The position numbers were made by a program, and so were the translations under genes. A stretch of DNA of 64,000 nt from NCBI GenBank assembly GCA_002105175.1, contig MCGE01000017.1:682001-746000 (forward strand), given 5' to 3'. A model generated the notes under the pieces. It ran no database searches and had not been told where the DNA came from. It saw nothing but the letters and a program-made list of their open reading frames with translations. Source of the stretch: Absidia repens. Taxonomy: Eukaryota > Mucoromycota > Mucoromycetes > Mucorales > Cunninghamellaceae. Of this stretch, positions 60,643 through 64,000 are shown one piece after another (positions within the stretch are counted from its first letter, which is position 1; every line of letters starts with the position of its first letter).

Positions 60643-61194
60643 TATATAGTACTTATAGCTTAGCCTGTCTGTTGTCCCTCATCTAGTTATCTTTTTTTAG
60701 CGCGTAGTTAGTTTATTTGTTGTTTTTTTATCACACTCATGATTATTTATTGTTCATATTTAATAAAAAATTTCTATTTTACATCTTTACAAAAAACAGT
60801 AGTGAAGAATATGTATATATGAAGAGACAGTGCGGGGTACAGTGAAACTTTTGGATGGCGTTTTATCTTCTATAATAAAACGAAAAAGGATCCGTAACTT
60901 TCACTCTGCTAACTATTGTCGCTGTCTCAACTCAAGAGTAAAGGAGGAGGGGTTGCTATCTCACTGACAGCGTAAAGCATTGGCATTGAATCTTTTTTTC
61001 TTTGCGTGTATGTAGTGATTTTGAAAGTGCGAAGCGATTTCTCAGAACTCTACAATTTCAAAAGGGAATGGAAATTTCTGAGCACTGTAAGATGACAGTG
61101 ACTCGATCATTATTTGCAATTTTTTGACCAATGTCCATACCTCTATTTTTTCACACACAAACACATCCCCATTCAACAAGACAAATAAACATAT
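60643..61194. other. Intergenic region downstream of glycosyltransferase
   Basis: 3' flank with AATAAA at about 60762; no further gene seen. Confidence 0.35.
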
Positions 61195-61600
61195 GAGACT
61201 GAGAAAAACAAGACATTTTTAATTCAATTATAAATACAAACTATGACAACTAACACTGAGCTAAGCTAATGACAGTATCCTAAATGAAGGCTAATTTAAT
61301 GGAGGTTGGAAATCCTACATCCAAAATGAAAGGGTTTCCCCATAATATTTGTATTGCACTTTTCAAAATGCCCCTTATTCAAGTTCTAACTACTATCGAA
61401 GTTCATCAATTGTCTCAATGAAGATACTAACGAAGTTGATGTTCTGGGAAAAAAAAAAAAAAAAGGGAAGAAAGAAAGCATGAAGAAAGGGTGAGACAAA
61501 AATTATATTTATGGCAGGCGGAGTACAAATCGAATCAGTCATCCGTTTTTTTTTTCTTTCTGTGCACACAACTGTAAGCAACTGACGACGCACTGAGCAC
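61195..61600 (-). repeat. R1 interspersed repeat, copy H (degenerate)
   Basis: Shortened and decayed copy: GGGGAAACCCTTTCATTTTGG at 61321-61341 is intact, but the CAGCTCAGGGATTACAAG segment is scrambled. A head-like sequence on the minus strand (GTGCTCAGTGCGTCGTC then GATTCGATTTGTACTCCGCC) extends to about 61600. The tail is missing. Confidence 0.6.
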
Positions 61601-62854
61601 GACGGTAGAGACCCAAGGGGCTGCTCACCATAGCGCGACATGGCGGAGACTCTAATCCCTTCCCATCAAAACCCACACTTCAATAAAAAAAGCTGACACC
61701 CAATAAATCGGAAGATTTCCAAAAACTCCAGCAGAGCGCCAGACCGTTTACTAGGTGGAAAAAATGAACTCTCTTTTTGACAACCGTGGAACATCATCGA
61801 TATGGTGGTTCGCTTCCCATGACATAAACTTTCATCATTCAATTAATGACAGTATGACGAAATTCCCTTTTCTATAATAACCCCACCATTCAACTGAGGT
61901 AGCAACGTGGTTCTCCTCTGCCACAACAGTTATAGCCAGTACTGTACTGTACAGTACGGTACGGTGACTCTGCCTTTTTTTGTGGCAGTGGAAGCGACCA
62001 CTACCACCCAACTGCAGTTTAATTTTTTTCCTTCTATTACTACCGCCAACAACACTCAAAAGCGGAAGCATGGTAGTTATCTCCTCTTTTAATCAGTCCA
62101 TATCATTAAACACTGGCAGTATAAAGGTTCTCATAACATGACGCTATTGCCACTATGCCTTTACACTTTTCCTTTACTTTGTACTTGTTTTACCACACAC
62201 TGTAGGACAGCGCACTTCTCCATTTTAAAATAGTTTATCTAACCCCTTTTACAGTAGAATAGTTTGCTACTCGTCATAGCATTGCTTATTCTCTTAGCCT
62301 ATTTTAGGGTACATTGACTTTACAATAAAAAAAAAAAAGCTTGTATCCCTTCAATGAATGCTTTCAATTGTATGTATTTGTTATAAAATGTTTTCAAGCG
62401 ATATAAAGGCAAATCAGAGGTATCTCCAAACTATCGGTACCTTCTTTCTTCAGTTTAAGCATCAGCTATTATTTATCAAACCATACGTGAAATAAATATA
62501 TAAAACGTAATTGGCTGCTGTATACGGTATACAATATGTGCGCGTAAACTAAGGGTGACACTTTACCCCACCTCAGCCTCATTGAAGACCTTGCTGTTCA
62601 ATCCTGTCCCATCCCATCTCACTTTCTCAACTTCCATCCTTAACGAAGACTGTCAACTTGTCAATTAATATGAAACATTTGCAGTGATGCAAATAGTCAT
62701 GAATATGCTAGACAACAGTACAAAATGCTACATGCACAGCATGATCTTGAATCATTTATATGATATGTAGAACGGGAGTGTGGCTAATTTAGTAGTAACC
62801 TGTATAAGTCTGCGAATCAGTTTCTGAACCACGGGGCGGAGAGGGGGGTGAATT
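61601..62854. other. Intergenic region
   Basis: No supported gene or RNA. It contains short palindrome-like TACTGTACTGTACAGTACGG at 61939-61958 and several AATAAA motifs. Confidence 0.35.
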
Positions 62855-63680
62855 TGCGTGCAATTATTTGATATGACACTCACATAATAAATATAATGAC
62901 TACATTGGTCGTTATCCGATGGGTCAGAGGATGAGTAATAAAAAACTATACTTTATTGAATGGTATTGATAGATACTAAAACTGAAGATGAAGAGGTCAT
63001 TGTAACCAGGGTTTTAATGAAGGGATCTGTTAGAGGAAGCATGAGGGAGACTAATATGAGTTTTGAAGAATGATAAACACTAATCAAAGGGAACAATTGT
63101 AAAATGGGATCTAATATGTTGTATGAGTCAGTCATGGTATAGACTAAGGTGACAAATATTATTGAAACACAACGATCAACACTAATCAAAAAGGATGACG
63201 GTGGTAAAGAATGGATCTATTGAACAAGACATGAGAAAGACTAATGGGAAATTTTTAATTAAAGCATATAAAAAGAGACATATTTTATTCAGATATAGAG
63301 ACAAGCTAACACTAAACTAAGCTAATGAAGGTTCCAAAAAGTCAACTAATGGTGCCCTCAGATCCGACACCCAAAATGAAAGGGTTTCCCCATTCATCTT
63401 GTAATCCCTGAGCTGAAAATCCTTCTAAACTAGTCCTGATGTTATTCCAAGTTCAACATAGCCCCATAGAAGTTAAATGGTGAAAAAAAAAAAAAAAAAA
63501 AAAAAAAAAGTGAATGAAAAAAAAATGGAAGGAAGAGAAAAAGAAAGAGCGAAAAATAAAACCTGACACAAATAAATATTCACGTGGGCGGGATGTAAAA
63601 ATATTTTTGTGGACTGTAGGTTCTAACCATACATCAATGTAACGATATTATCCACAATGGCCATGTATTTTCGTTTTTCC
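62855..63680 (-). repeat. R1 interspersed repeat, copy I
   Basis: Near full length. Minus-strand head: TGGCCATTGTGG (A-box-like, near 63655) and ACATCCCGCCCACGTGAA (near 63585). Core at about 63355-63450 with GGGGAAACCC. Tail to the TTTGATATGACACTCACA motif near 62880. It shares the GATGGGTCAGAGGATGAGTAATAAAAA tail segment with copies E and G. Confidence 0.82.
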
Positions 63681-63771
63681 ATCTTTATTCTTATAAATAA
63701 AATACTCTTATATCATCGAAAAAATACTGTATTTCATTAAATAGTATTATGGACTACCATGAAGTAAAAAA

Positions 63772-63953
63772 TTAAGAAAGCTGAATTCTGTCAGTGTCGG
63801 TTGGACAATAAATCTGCAACGTAAACAAGAAAGAAAATGAGCGACAATTATATTTGATCACTTGCATAAATCTGTACGTACCTGTTGATTTGTATCAAAG
63901 TTATAAACACCTGGTTGCTTATTTGATGGTAAGAAAAGCATATTCCAGGCAAT
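63772..63953 (-). CDS. Partial gene at right edge (3' end only)
   Basis: Two in-phase exons on the minus strand, 63953-63882 and 63813-63772, bounded by a TTTTTTAG acceptor and GTACGT donor and a TTGCAG acceptor. They encode IAWNMLFLPSNKQPGVYNFD, TNQQ, then IYCPTDTDRIQLS and a stop. The splice signals and phase are convincing, but 37 residues are too few for me to recognise the family. The rest of the gene lies beyond the window. Confidence 0.55.
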
Positions 63954-64000
63954 CTAAAAAAAAAAAAAAAAAAATAGGACACTAATATTACTGGAATGGT

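Overview
The window is nuclear DNA from a filamentous, early-diverging fungus, most likely Mucoromycota. This is an inference from AT-rich intergenic DNA, many short GT-AG introns, abundant A/T homopolymer tracts, and a gene set typical of fungi (PRM10-type ThrE transporter, YCP4/PST2 flavodoxin-like proteins, PEX13, MSS4, FAB1, CUL3). No species can be named from the sequence alone. I rebuilt 18 complete multi-exon or single-exon protein genes exon by exon, keeping reading phase across every junction. There are also two weak single-exon candidates and one partial gene at the right edge.

Layout, left to right: NDUFAF8-like twin-CX9C factor (-) and cullin-3 (+); NDUFS7 (-); a YbaK-domain protein (-) head-to-head with VPS18 (+); a weak orphan ORF and a small acidic VRF-motif protein; a GCK-VI/OSR1-like kinase (-) head-to-head with ribosomal protein eS4 (+); a divergent FAB1/PIKfyve-type kinase (-); a flavodoxin-like quinone reductase (-) head-to-head with trimethylguanosine synthase TGS1 (+); a PRM10/ThrE transporter (-) head-to-head with an acyl-CoA carboxylase beta subunit (+); PEX13 (-) head-to-head with a lipid-anchored YCP4-like paralogue (+); MSS4-type PI4P 5-kinase (-), a four-zinc-finger protein (-), and a pfkB sugar kinase (-) head-to-head with a membrane UDP-glycosyltransferase (+). 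These are mostly housekeeping genes and do not form a metabolic cluster. Links between them are loose: two complex I factors, two phosphoinositide kinases plus VPS18 acting on endosome/vacuole membranes, and two peroxisome-related genes.

The long gaps between genes are occupied by one interspersed repeat family, called R1 here, with nine recognisable copies in 64 kb on both strands. Each full copy has a tRNA-like head (B-box-like TTCAAATTCC followed by a CCCACGTGAA motif), a pyrimidine-rich segment, a strongly conserved core of roughly 110-150 bp, and an AATAAA-rich tail. The core keeps a GNRA-tetraloop hairpin in all nine copies. A 958-bp element bounded by 30-bp near-perfect inverted repeats sits inside or next to one R1 copy. 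R1 is the best candidate here for something not previously described, probably a SINE-like retroelement. Other points of note are a 5-nucleotide microexon in the YCP4-like gene, three GC-AG introns all with the donor GCAAGT, and a FAB1-like kinase without a FYVE domain.
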